This document shows positions 1 through 8,175 of a stretch of DNA of 64,000 nt, piece after piece. Made by a program: the position numbers and the translations under genes. The DNA lies in NCBI RefSeq assembly GCF_039839275.1, contig NZ_JBDOQP010000001.1, positions 1,116,001-1,180,000 on the forward strand. The letters run 5' to 3'. This DNA is from Aerobium sp039839275 (GTDB lineage Bacteria > Pseudomonadota > Alphaproteobacteria > Rhizobiales > Rhizobiaceae). Position 1 is the stretch's first letter, and the number at the start of each line of letters is the position of its first letter. Below the pieces are notes generated by a model. The model had not been told where the DNA came from. It was given only the letters and a program-made list of their open reading frames with translations, and made no database searches.

Positions 1-1854
1 GAAGCGCCGGAAATCTTCACCAACACGCCCATGGTCAAGAAGGCCCGCGAAGGCGTGATGGAGTTCCTGCTCATCAACCATCCGCTCGACTGCCCGATTT
101 GCGATCAGGGCGGAGAGTGCGACCTCCAGGACCAGGCGATGGCGTTCGGCGTCGACGCCTCGCGCTACCATGAGAACAAGCGCGCCGTCGAAGACAAGTA
201 TATCGGGCCGCTGGTCAAGACGATCATGACGCGCTGCATCCATTGCACACGCTGCGTCCGCTTCACCACGGAGGTCGCCGGCATTTCCGAGCTCGGCCTG
301 ATCGGTCGAGGCGAGGATGCCGAAATCACGACTTATCTGGAACAGGCGATGACGTCGGAGCTGCAGGGCAACGTCATCGACCTTTGCCCGGTCGGTGCGC
401 TGACCTCCAAGCCCTATGCCTTCCAGGCGCGCCCGTGGGAATTGACCAAGACCGAATCCATCGACGTGATGGATGCGGTCGGTTCCGCGATCCGCGTCGA
501 CACGCGCGGCCGCGAAGTGATGCGCATCCTGCCGCGCGTCAACGAGGTCGTGAACGAGGAGTGGATTTCGGACAAGACCCGCTTCATCTGGGATGGCCTT
601 CGTTCGCAGCGGCTCGACCGCCCGTACATCCGCAGGGATGGACGATTGCAGCCGGCGAGCTGGGCGGAGGCATTCGCGGCCGTGAAGGACGCCGTGTCCA
701 AGACCAGCGGCGACAGGATCGGCGCGATCGCCGGCGACCTTGCCACCGTCGAGGAGATGTACGCGCTGAAGTCGCTGATGGGGTCGCTCGGCTCCGCGAA
801 TATCGATTGCCGCCAGGATGGCGCCGCGCTCGACCCGGCGGCGGGCCGCGCAAGCTACATCTTCAATCCGACGATCGATGGCATCGAGGATGCCGATGCG
901 GTTCTGATCATCGGCTCGAACCCGCGCTTCGAAGCGTCGGTCCTGAACGCGCGGATCCGCAAGCGCTGGCGCATGGGCAACCTGCCTGTCGGCGTCATCG
1001 GCGATGTCGGCGACCTGCGCTACGACTACGAGATGCTGGGCGCCGGCGCGGAATCGCTGTCGCAACTGGCTGATGGTGCGATCAAGTTCCTGTCGGTGCT
1101 GAAGAAGGCCAAGCGGCCACTCATCATCGTTGGCCAGGGTGCGTTGGCGCGTCCGGACGGCGCCTCTATCCTGTCGATGGCGGCCAGGATCGCCGGCGAC
1201 GTCAACGCCGTGACTGGCGATTGGAACGGCTTCGCCGTGCTGCACACGGCGGCATCGCGCGTCGGCGGTCTCGACGTCGGCTTCGTGCCGGGCGAAGGCG
1301 GCAAGTCCGTCGCCGCCATGATGGGCGCGCTCGACGTCATGTTCCTGCTCGGCGCGGACGAACTCGAGATGAGCGCGATCGGTTCGGCGTTCACCGTTTA
1401 CATTGGGAGCCACGGCGATGCCGGTGCGCATCGTGCGGACGTGATCTTGCCGGGTGCGACCTACACCGAGAAGTCCGGTACCTTCGTCAACACCGAAGGT
1501 CGCGTGCAGATGGCCAACCGTGCCGGTTTTGCCCCCGGAGACGCCAAGGAAGACTGGGCGATCCTGCGCGCGCTGTCCGACGTGCTTGGTCACAAGTTGC
1601 CGTTCGATTCGCTGCCGCAGCTTCGTGCGACGCTCTATGCCGAGTTTCCCCATTTCGCGGCGATCGACGAGATCGCCGCTGGCGGGGCAGGTGACGTGGC
1701 AGCGCTGGTCAAGAAGCCGGGCAAGCTTTCGAAGGCGCCGTTCGCCTCTCCGGTGAAGGATTTTTACCTGACGAACCCGATCGCGCGGGCTTCTGCCGTC
1801 ATGGCCGAGTGTTCCGCACTCGCCAGGGGCGGGTTCAAGCAGGCGGCAGAGTAG
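1..1854 (+). CDS. nuoG: NADH-quinone oxidoreductase subunit G (5' truncated)
   Basis: Large iron-sulfur subunit of respiratory complex I, in the peripheral arm, carrying electrons from the FMN module toward ubiquinone. The reading frame is open from base 1, so the start lies upstream; 617 residues are visible of a family length near 690, and the N-terminal [2Fe-2S] domain is largely missing. Visible residues 27-40 form the H-x3-C-x2-C-x5-C ligand set of a His-ligated [4Fe-4S] cluster (H27, C31, C34, C40). C79, C82, C85 and C129 form a second [4Fe-4S] set. The remainder is the molybdopterin-oxidoreductase-like domain, without a catalytic role in this family. nuoH follows 10 bp downstream. Identity is firm; only the 5' end is unknown. 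Confidence 0.97.
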   Translation, partial: EAPEIFTNTPMVKKAREGVMEFLLINHPLDCPICDQGGECDLQDQAMAFGVDASRYHENKRAVEDKYIGPLVKTIMTRCIHCTRCVRFTTEVAGISELGLIGRGEDAEITTYLEQAMTSELQGNVIDLCPVGALTSKPYAFQARPWELTKTESIDVMDAVGSAIRVDTRGREVMRILPRVNEVVNEEWISDKTRFIWDGLRSQRLDRPYIRRDGRLQPASWAEAFAAVKDAVSKTSGDRIGAIAGDLATVEEMYALKSLMGSLGSANIDCRQDGAALDPAAGRASYIFNPTIDGIEDADAVLIIGSNPRFEASVLNARIRKRWRMGNLPVGVIGDVGDLRYDYEMLGAGAESLSQLADGAIKFLSVLKKAKRPLIIVGQGALARPDGASILSMAARIAGDVNAVTGDWNGFAVLHTAASRVGGLDVGFVPGEGGKSVAAMMGALDVMFLLGADELEMSAIGSAFTVYIGSHGDAGAHRADVILPGATYTEKSGTFVNTEGRVQMANRAGFAPGDAKEDWAILRALSDVLGHKLPFDSLPQLRATLYAEFPHFAAIDEIAAGGAGDVAALVKKPGKLSKAPFASPVKDFYLTNPIARASAVMAECSALARGGFKQAAE

Positions 1855-1864
1855 GGCGGAGCAC

Positions 1865-2914
1865 ATGGATTCCTTTTTCGCATATTACGTGCTGCCGGCA
1901 CTGATCATCCTGGGCAAGTCCGTCCTGCTGATCGTCGTCCTGCTGATCCTCGTCGCCTATCTGCTCTACGCGGATCGCAAGATCTGGGCGGCCGTCCAGC
2001 TTCGTCGCGGTCCGAACGTGGTCGGGCCGTGGGGCCTGCTGCAGGCGTTCGCCGATCTGTTGAAGTTCGTCTTCAAGGAGCCGGTGATACCCGCCGGCGC
2101 CAACAAGGGCGTGTTCCTGCTCGCACCCCTGGTCTCCGCAGTGCTGGCCATCGGCGCATGGGCGGTGATTCCGGTCAGCGAAGGCTGGGCGATCGCCACC
2201 ATCAATGTCGGCATCCTCTACGTCTTCGCGATCTCGTCGCTCGAGGTCTACGGCGTGATCATGGGCGGCTGGGCGTCGAACTCGAAATATCCATTCCTTG
2301 GCGCGCTTCGGTCGGCGGCACAGATGGTCTCCTACGAGGTCTCCATCGGCTTCGTAATCGTGACCGTCCTGTTGTGCGTCGGATCGCTGAGCCTCACCGA
2401 CATCGTGCTGTCGCAGCGCGACGGCCTGGGCACGATCCTCGGCCTGCCCAACACCTTCCTCGACTGGCACTGGCTCGGCCTGTTCCCGATGTTCATCATC
2501 TTCTTCATCTCGGCGCTGGCAGAGACGAACAGGCCGCCCTTCGACCTGGTGGAGGCCGAATCGGAGCTCGTCGCGGGCCACATGATCGAGTATTCCTCGA
2601 CGCCGTTCCTGCTGTTCTTCCTCGGTGAATATGTGGCGATCGTGCTGATGTGCGCGCTCACCACCATCCTGTTCCTGGGGGGCTGGCTGCCGCCATTCGA
2701 CTTCGTCCCGTTCACCTGGGTGCCGGGCGTCATCTGGTTCGTGCTCAAGGTATGCATGGTGTTCTTCATGTTCGCCATGGTGAAGGCGTTCGTGCCGCGC
2801 TATCGCTACGACCAGCTCATGCGCCTCGGCTGGAAGGTCTTCCTGCCGATCTCACTGTTCATGGTCGTTGCCACCGCCACATTCCTCAAGGTCTGGGAGT
2901 TGATGGTCGCATGA
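1865..2914 (+). CDS. nuoH: NADH-quinone oxidoreductase subunit H
   Basis: Membrane subunit of complex I (349 aa, the usual length) that with NuoB and NuoD shapes the quinone-binding site at the joint between peripheral and membrane arms. The protein is almost wholly hydrophobic with about eight membrane segments. It contains the conserved ADRKIWAAVQLRRGPN segment near residue 36 and the loop motif AETNRPPFDL followed by an acidic stretch, both diagnostic of NuoH/ND1. The start follows the nuoG stop by 10 bp. Its stop overlaps the start of the next small ORF (ATGA at 2911-2914), which implies translational coupling. Confidence 0.98.
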   Translation: MDSFFAYYVLPALIILGKSVLLIVVLLILVAYLLYADRKIWAAVQLRRGPNVVGPWGLLQAFADLLKFVFKEPVIPAGANKGVFLLAPLVSAVLAIGAWAVIPVSEGWAIATINVGILYVFAISSLEVYGVIMGGWASNSKYPFLGALRSAAQMVSYEVSIGFVIVTVLLCVGSLSLTDIVLSQRDGLGTILGLPNTFLDWHWLGLFPMFIIFFISALAETNRPPFDLVEAESELVAGHMIEYSSTPFLLFFLGEYVAIVLMCALTTILFLGGWLPPFDFVPFTWVPGVIWFVLKVCMVFFMFAMVKAFVPRYRYDQLMRLGWKVFLPISLFMVVATATFLKVWELMVA

Positions 2915-3102
2915 GTGTTGGCCTCATCGGAGCGCTGATCGGTCTCGTGGTGGCCATTCTCGACTTCGCCTTCCTGCGCCTGTTGGCCAGCCGGGTCGAC
3001 CTGGCGGACACGAAGCGCGCACTCAACGTCGCCGGCGTCGCCCAATTGGTGCTGCTGCCGGTCATGGGCTGGTTCCTCGGCCCCGTAATCGCTGGAGAAT
3101 GA
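2911..3102 (+). CDS. small two-helix membrane protein between nuoH and nuoI, function unknown
   Basis: A 63-codon ORF that overlaps the nuoH stop by ATGA (2911-2914), with a stop at 3100-3102 just before the nuoI start. The product begins MSVGLIGALIGLVVAILDF and reads as two hydrophobic segments (about residues 3-25 and 38-58), separated by a short charged loop with RVDLADTKR. It is on the operon strand with tight spacing on both sides, so it is very likely translated. I do not recognise it as a standard Nuo subunit; E. coli-type operons have no gene here. Inference: a small membrane protein that may accompany complex I. Alternatively it is only a translational bridge between nuoH and nuoI. 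Confidence 0.7.
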   Translation: MSVGLIGALIGLVVAILDFAFLRLLASRVDLADTKRALNVAGVAQLVLLPVMGWFLGPVIAGE

Positions 3103-3104
3103 CG

Positions 3105-3596
3105 ATGTTCGCTCTCGCCCACGCTGCAAAATCACTGCTTCTGACTGAGTTCGTCGGGGCATTCGTGCTGTCGATGCGCCAGTTCTTCGCGCCGAAAGCA
3201 ACGCTGAACTATCCCCACGAGAAGGGGAGGCTCAGCCCGCGCTTTCGTGGCGAGCACGCGTTGCGGCGCTACCCGAATGGCGAGGAACGCTGCATCGCCT
3301 GCAAGCTGTGCGAGGCCATCTGCCCGGCGCAGGCGATCACCATCGAGGCCGGACCGCGCCGCAACGACGGCACGCGGCGCACGGTGCGCTACGACATCGA
3401 CATGGTGAAGTGCATCTATTGCGGCTTCTGCCAGGAGGCCTGCCCGGTCGACGCGATCGTCGAGGGGCCGAATTTCGAGTTCGCGACGGAAACGCGCGAG
3501 GAACTCTACTACGACAAGGAAAAGCTGCTCGCCAACGGCGACCGGTGGGAGCGCGAGATCGTGCGCAACCTCGAAATGGACGCCCCCTACCGCTGA
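3105..3596 (+). CDS. nuoI: NADH-quinone oxidoreductase subunit I
   Basis: TYKY-type ferredoxin subunit of complex I (163 aa) carrying two [4Fe-4S] clusters on the path to cluster N2 and quinone. Two C-x2-C-x2-C-x3-C motifs are visible: CIACKLCEAICP and CIYCGFCQEACP. An ATG at 3099 is also in frame, but GGAG at 3094-3097 sits 7 bases before the ATG at 3105 and would be too close to 3099. The 3105 start also gives the usual 163-residue length. A 134 bp gap with a stem-loop separates it from nuoJ, the largest gap in the operon. Confidence 0.96.
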   Translation: MFALAHAAKSLLLTEFVGAFVLSMRQFFAPKATLNYPHEKGRLSPRFRGEHALRRYPNGEERCIACKLCEAICPAQAITIEAGPRRNDGTRRTVRYDIDMVKCIYCGFCQEACPVDAIVEGPNFEFATETREELYYDKEKLLANGDRWEREIVRNLEMDAPYR

Positions 3597-3679
3597 GCGG
3601 GGGCAATGGTGGACGGGCAGGCAAGCCTCGTCTAAGAGACACGCGGACTCGGAAGCCCGGAGGCGGGCACGGGCCGGAG

Positions 3680-3710
3680 AAGGGACACGAGACCATCGGT
3701 CTCCTCCCTT
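3680..3710 (+). other. stem-loop in the nuoI-nuoJ gap
   Basis: An inverted repeat inside the only long intra-operon gap. AAGGGA (3680-3685) pairs with TCCCTT (3705-3710), and inside it GAGACC (3689-3694) pairs with GGTCTC (3698-3703) around a 3-base loop, leaving small bulges. No T-run follows, so it is not a classical terminator. It could mark an mRNA processing or stability point within the nuo transcript. The nuoJ ribosome-binding region (AAAGGAACC and following) starts directly after it. Confidence 0.5.
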
Positions 3711-3730
3711 GAAAGGAACCGGGGGAACCC

Positions 3731-4351
3731 ATGCTGACAGGACTAGAGGCGATATTCTTCTATCTGTTCGCCTTCATCGCGGTGGCGGCGGCCTTCATGG
3801 TCATATCCGCCCGCAATCCGGTACATTCGGTGCTGTACCTGATCCTGACCTTCTTCAACGCCGCGGCACTCTTCCTGCTGACAGGCGCCGAGTTCCTGGC
3901 GATGATTCTGCTGGTGGTCTATGTCGGCGCCGTGGCGGTGCTGTTCCTGTTCGTGGTGATGATGCTCGACGTCGACTTCGCGGAGTTGAAGCAGGGCGCG
4001 CTTCAATACGCACCGATCGGCGCGCTGGTGGGGCTCATCCTCGCAGCCGAACTCATCGTCGTCGTCGGTGGCTACACCTTCGCGCCTGAACTGGCGAGCG
4101 AAGTGGCACGTCCCACGCCGGCGATCACAGAGCGGCAGAACACGGCCGCGCTCGGCGACATTCTTTACACGGACTATCTCTATTTCTTCCAGATCGGCGG
4201 GCTGATCCTGCTGGTGGCGATGATCGGCGCGATCGTGCTGACCCTGCATCACAAGCCGGGCGTAAAGCGCCAGGACATCGGTGCGCAGGTTCGGCGCACG
4301 CCGAAGACGTCGATCGAGGTCAAGAAGGTCGAGACGGGCAAGGGCATCTGA
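3731..4351 (+). CDS. nuoJ: NADH-quinone oxidoreductase subunit J
   Basis: Membrane subunit of complex I (206 aa), ND6 family, one of the small subunits between the quinone module and the antiporter-like subunits. Five hydrophobic segments are visible, including the conserved region LLVVYVGAVAVLFLFVVMM (about residues 57-75), the ND6 hallmark with the pi-bulge helix. The C-terminal 40 residues are polar and basic and probably cytoplasmic. A good purine-rich ribosome-binding region precedes the ATG. nuoK begins 2 bp after its stop. Confidence 0.97.
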   Translation: MLTGLEAIFFYLFAFIAVAAAFMVISARNPVHSVLYLILTFFNAAALFLLTGAEFLAMILLVVYVGAVAVLFLFVVMMLDVDFAELKQGALQYAPIGALVGLILAAELIVVVGGYTFAPELASEVARPTPAITERQNTAALGDILYTDYLYFFQIGGLILLVAMIGAIVLTLHHKPGVKRQDIGAQVRRTPKTSIEVKKVETGKGI

Positions 4352-4353
4352 AT

Positions 4354-4662
4354 ATGGAAGTCGGCATCTCGCATTTTCTCACGGTCTCGGCGATCCTGTT
4401 CACGCTCGGCGTGTTCGGCATCTTCCTCAACCGGAAGAACGTCATCGTCATCCTCATGTCGGTCGAGCTCATCCTGCTTGCCGTCAACATCAATTTCGTC
4501 GCCTTCTCCGCCGCGCTCGGCGATCTGGTCGGCCAGGTCTTCGCTCTGTTCATCCTGACGGTGGCGGCGGCTGAGGCGGCTATTGGCCTTGCAATACTCG
4601 TCGTCTTCTATCGAAACCGCGGATCGATCGCGGTCGAAGACGTCAACATGATGAAGGGCTGA
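4354..4662 (+). CDS. nuoK: NADH-quinone oxidoreductase subunit K
   Basis: Small membrane subunit of complex I (102 aa), ND4L family, related to MrpC. Three transmembrane helices are visible. The conserved segment NVIVILMSVELILLAVNINF carries the buried glutamate of helix 2 (in SVELIL), and a second acidic residue lies in AAEAAIGLAILV; both belong to the proton-translocation path. It is spaced 2 bp after nuoJ and 7 bp before nuoL. Confidence 0.98.
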   Translation: MEVGISHFLTVSAILFTLGVFGIFLNRKNVIVILMSVELILLAVNINFVAFSAALGDLVGQVFALFILTVAAAEAAIGLAILVVFYRNRGSIAVEDVNMMKG

Positions 4663-4669
4663 GCGGATC

Positions 4670-6652
4670 ATGTATCAAGCCATCGTCTTCCTTCCGCTCA
4701 TCGGCTTCCTGATCGCCGGACTTGCCGGCCGCTCGATCGGCGCCAAGGCATCGGAGTTCGTCACCAGCGGACTGCTGATCGTTTCGGCCGCACTCTCGTG
4801 GGTGGCGTTCTTCCAGGTTGGTCTGGGAGATACGCAGTCCTTCACCGTGCCTGTCATGGCGTTCATTCAGGCCGGCGGCCTCGACGTCTCGTGGGCGTTC
4901 CGCATCGACACGCTGACGGTGGTGATGCTCGTGGTCGTGAACACGGTCTCGGCGCTGGTCCACGTCTATTCGATCGGCTACATGCATCACGACCCGCATC
5001 GGCCGCGCTTTTTTGCCTATCTGTCGCTGTTCACCTTTGCGATGCTGATGCTCGTGACGTCGGACAACCTCGTGCAGATGTTCTTCGGCTGGGAAGGCGT
5101 CGGACTGGCGTCGTATCTGCTGATCGGCTTCTGGTTCAAGAAACCCTCGGCCAATGCCGCCGCCATGAAGGCCTTTATCGTCAACCGCGTCGGTGACTTC
5201 GGCTTCCTGCTGGGCCTTTTCGGCGTGTTCGTCCTGTTCGGTTCTGTGAACTTCGACACGATTTTCGCCAGTGCGGCGACAATCGCCGAGAACCATGAGG
5301 CGACCGGTGGCGAGATGTTCAATTTCCTCGGCTGGTCCCTGACGCAGGGCGGCGCCCTGACGGCGATCTGTCTTCTTCTGTTCATGGGTGCGATGGGCAA
5401 GTCGGCCCAAGTGCCGCTGCATACCTGGCTGCCTGACGCCATGGAGGGCCCGACGCCGGTCTCCGCGCTGATTCATGCGGCCACCATGGTCACGGCCGGC
5501 GTCTTCATGCTGGCGCGGCTGTCGCCGATCTTCGAACTCTCACATACGGCGCTGCTCGTGGTCACCATCGTCGGCGCGATCACCGCATTCTTTGCCGCGA
5601 CGGTCGGTCTGGTGCAGAACGACATCAAGCGCGTGATCGCCTATTCGACGTGCTCGCAGCTCGGCTACATGTTCGTGGCGCTCGGCCTCGGCTTCTATTC
5701 GGCAGCGATCTTCCACCTGTTCACGCATGCCTTCTTCAAGGCGCTGCTGTTCCTGGGTTCCGGCTCGGTGATCCACGCCGTCTCCGACGAGCAGGACATG
5801 CGCAACATGGGCGGCCTTCGCAAGCTCATCCCGACCACCTACTGGATGATGGTGATCGGCACGATCGCGCTGACGGGCGTGGGACTGCCGGCGACCTATA
5901 TCGGAACCGCGGGCTTCTTCTCGAAGGATGCCATCATCGAAGGCGCGTTCGTCGGCCACAATGCGGCCGCCGGATTTGCCTTCGTCATGCTCGTGATCGC
6001 CGCCGTCTTCACCAGCTTCTACTCATGGCGGCTGATCTTCCTGACCTTCCATGGAAAGCCCCGTGCCTCGGAAGACGTGATGCATCACGTGCATGAATCG
6101 CCGCCGGTCATGCTCATCCCGCTCTACATCCTGGCGGTCGGCGCGCTGTTTGCCGGGTTCCTGTTCTACGGCACGTTCCTGGGAGCCGGCTATGACGGCT
6201 TCTGGAGCGGCGCGTTGTACACGCTGCCCGACAACCACATCCTGCACGACTATCACGAGGTTCCGTTCTGGGTGAAACTGTCGCCATTCGTCGCGATGAT
6301 CATCGGCTTCCTGACGGCGTACCAGTTCTACATCCGTTCGCCGGAGACGCCGAAGCGTCTGGCCCAGCAGCACCACGGCCTCTATCAGTTCCTGCTCAAC
6401 AAGTGGTACTTCGACGAACTGTACGATTTCCTGTTCGTGCGGCCCGCCAAGCGCCTCGGGCACTTCCTCTGGAAGAGGGGTGACGGCACGGTCATCGACG
6501 GCTTTGGGCCTGACGGCATCGCGGCCCGGGTAAACGACATCACCGACCGGGTGGTGAAGCTGCAGACCGGCTATCTCTACCATTACGCATTCGCAATGCT
6601 CATCGGCGTCGCCGCACTCGTGACGTGGATGATGCTCGGGGGTTCCTACTGA
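4670..6652 (+). CDS. nuoL: NADH-quinone oxidoreductase subunit L
   Basis: The distal antiporter-like membrane subunit of complex I (660 aa, ND5 family), which carries the long lateral helix. About 15-16 membrane helices are evident. Recognisable motifs include HDPHRPRFFAYLSLFTFAM, the essential-glutamate region FFGWEGVGLASYLLIGFW, and KSAQVPLHTWLPDAMEGPTP with its conserved lysine and histidine. The C-terminal third holds the lateral amphipathic helix and a final membrane anchor (residues about 633-655). The stop TGA (6650-6652) shares its last A with the nuoM ATG. Confidence 0.98.
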   Translation: MYQAIVFLPLIGFLIAGLAGRSIGAKASEFVTSGLLIVSAALSWVAFFQVGLGDTQSFTVPVMAFIQAGGLDVSWAFRIDTLTVVMLVVVNTVSALVHVYSIGYMHHDPHRPRFFAYLSLFTFAMLMLVTSDNLVQMFFGWEGVGLASYLLIGFWFKKPSANAAAMKAFIVNRVGDFGFLLGLFGVFVLFGSVNFDTIFASAATIAENHEATGGEMFNFLGWSLTQGGALTAICLLLFMGAMGKSAQVPLHTWLPDAMEGPTPVSALIHAATMVTAGVFMLARLSPIFELSHTALLVVTIVGAITAFFAATVGLVQNDIKRVIAYSTCSQLGYMFVALGLGFYSAAIFHLFTHAFFKALLFLGSGSVIHAVSDEQDMRNMGGLRKLIPTTYWMMVIGTIALTGVGLPATYIGTAGFFSKDAIIEGAFVGHNAAAGFAFVMLVIAAVFTSFYSWRLIFLTFHGKPRASEDVMHHVHESPPVMLIPLYILAVGALFAGFLFYGTFLGAGYDGFWSGALYTLPDNHILHDYHEVPFWVKLSPFVAMIIGFLTAYQFYIRSPETPKRLAQQHHGLYQFLLNKWYFDELYDFLFVRPAKRLGHFLWKRGDGTVIDGFGPDGIAARVNDITDRVVKLQTGYLYHYAFAMLIGVAALVTWMMLGGSY

Positions 6653-8160
6653 TGACCGACTGGCCGATCCTTTCCACGGTCACCTTCCTGCCGCTGGTCG
6701 GTGTATTCCTCATCCTGCTGATCCGGGACGAGGGCACGGCCGCGCGTCGCAACATCCGCATGATCGCGTTGATGACGACGGTCTTCACCTTCCTGCTCTC
6801 GCTGCTGATCTGGGCGGGATTCGACACGTCCTATGCCGGTTTCCAGATGGTCGAGAAGGCCGCCTGGCTCGACTCCGGAATCTCCTATCATATGGGCGTC
6901 GACGGCATCTCGATGCTGTTCGTCATTTTGACGACCTTCCTGATGCCGCTGTGCATCCTGGCGTCCTGGGGATCGGTGGAGAACCGCGTCAAGGAATACA
7001 TGATCGCGTTCCTGATCCTGGAAACGCTCATGATCGGCGTGTTCTCGGCACTCGACCTCGTGCTGTTCTACGTCTTCTTCGAGGCAAGCCTGATCCCGAT
7101 GTTCATCATCATCGGCGTGTGGGGCGGCAAGCGCCGCGTCTACGCCTCGTTCAAGTTCTTCCTCTATACGCTTCTGGGTTCCGTCCTGATGCTGCTCGCC
7201 ATGATGGCGATGTTCTGGCAGTCCGGAACGACCGACATCCCGACGCTGCTGACGCATGACTTTCCCGAAAACATGCAGACATGGCTGTGGCTCGCATTCT
7301 TCGCGTCCTTCGCAGTCAAGATGCCGATGTGGCCGGTGCATACATGGCTACCTGACGCTCACGTCGAGGCGCCGACTGCGGGCTCGGTCATCCTGGCGGC
7401 GATTCTGCTGAAGATGGGCGGTTATGGCTTCCTGCGCTTCTCGCTGCCGATGTTCCCGGACGCGTCGCTCTATTTCCAGCCCTTCATCTTCACGCTGTCC
7501 GTCGTCGCGATCATCTACACGTCGCTGGTCGCGCTGATGCAGGAGGACATCAAGAAGCTCATCGCCTATTCATCCGTGGCGCATATGGGCTACGTCACGA
7601 TGGGCATCTTCGCGCTGAACATCGAAGGCATCCAGGGCTCGATCTTCCAGATGCTGTCCCACGGCCTCGTCTCCGGCGCGCTCTTCTTGTGCGTCGGCGT
7701 CGTCTATGACCGCATGCACACCCGCGAGATCGCCGCCTATGGCGGCCTCGTGAACAACATGCCGAAATATGCCGTGGTGTTCCTGATCCTGACGATGGCG
7801 AATGTCGGGTTGCCCGGCACCAGCGGTTTCGTCGGCGAATTCCTGACGCTGATGGGCGTGTTCAAGGTCAACACCTGGGTGGCGCTGTTTGCCGCCACTG
7901 GCGTGATCCTGTCGGCTGCCTATGCGCTGTGGCTCTACCGGCGCGTGGTTTTCGGCGCGCTGACCAAGGAAAGCCTCAAGGGCCTGCTGGACATGTCCAC
8001 GCGCGAGAAGGCGATCATCTACCCGCTTGTGCTGCTGGTGATCTTCTTTGGCGTCTACCCGATGCCGGTCTTCGAGGTCACCTCGGCTTCCGTCGACGCG
8101 CTCGTCAATACCGTAACCCTTTCGATCGAGGCCACGCAGGCCGCGGCGATCAATCAGTAA
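6652..8160 (+). CDS. nuoM: NADH-quinone oxidoreductase subunit M
   Basis: Antiporter-like membrane subunit of complex I (502 aa, ND4 family). The start at 6652 (TGATG overlap with nuoL, product MTDWPILSTVTFLPLVG) is preferred over an in-frame ATG at 6625, because it removes a nonsense N-terminal extension and gives the usual length near 500. Motifs include the conserved glutamate region LFYVFFEASLIPMFIIIG and the lysine/histidine region KMPMWPVHTWLPDAHVEAP. About 14 membrane segments are visible. Confidence 0.97.
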   Translation: MTDWPILSTVTFLPLVGVFLILLIRDEGTAARRNIRMIALMTTVFTFLLSLLIWAGFDTSYAGFQMVEKAAWLDSGISYHMGVDGISMLFVILTTFLMPLCILASWGSVENRVKEYMIAFLILETLMIGVFSALDLVLFYVFFEASLIPMFIIIGVWGGKRRVYASFKFFLYTLLGSVLMLLAMMAMFWQSGTTDIPTLLTHDFPENMQTWLWLAFFASFAVKMPMWPVHTWLPDAHVEAPTAGSVILAAILLKMGGYGFLRFSLPMFPDASLYFQPFIFTLSVVAIIYTSLVALMQEDIKKLIAYSSVAHMGYVTMGIFALNIEGIQGSIFQMLSHGLVSGALFLCVGVVYDRMHTREIAAYGGLVNNMPKYAVVFLILTMANVGLPGTSGFVGEFLTLMGVFKVNTWVALFAATGVILSAAYALWLYRRVVFGALTKESLKGLLDMSTREKAIIYPLVLLVIFFGVYPMPVFEVTSASVDALVNTVTLSIEATQAAAINQ

Positions 8161-8175
8161 GACCCGGACAGCACC

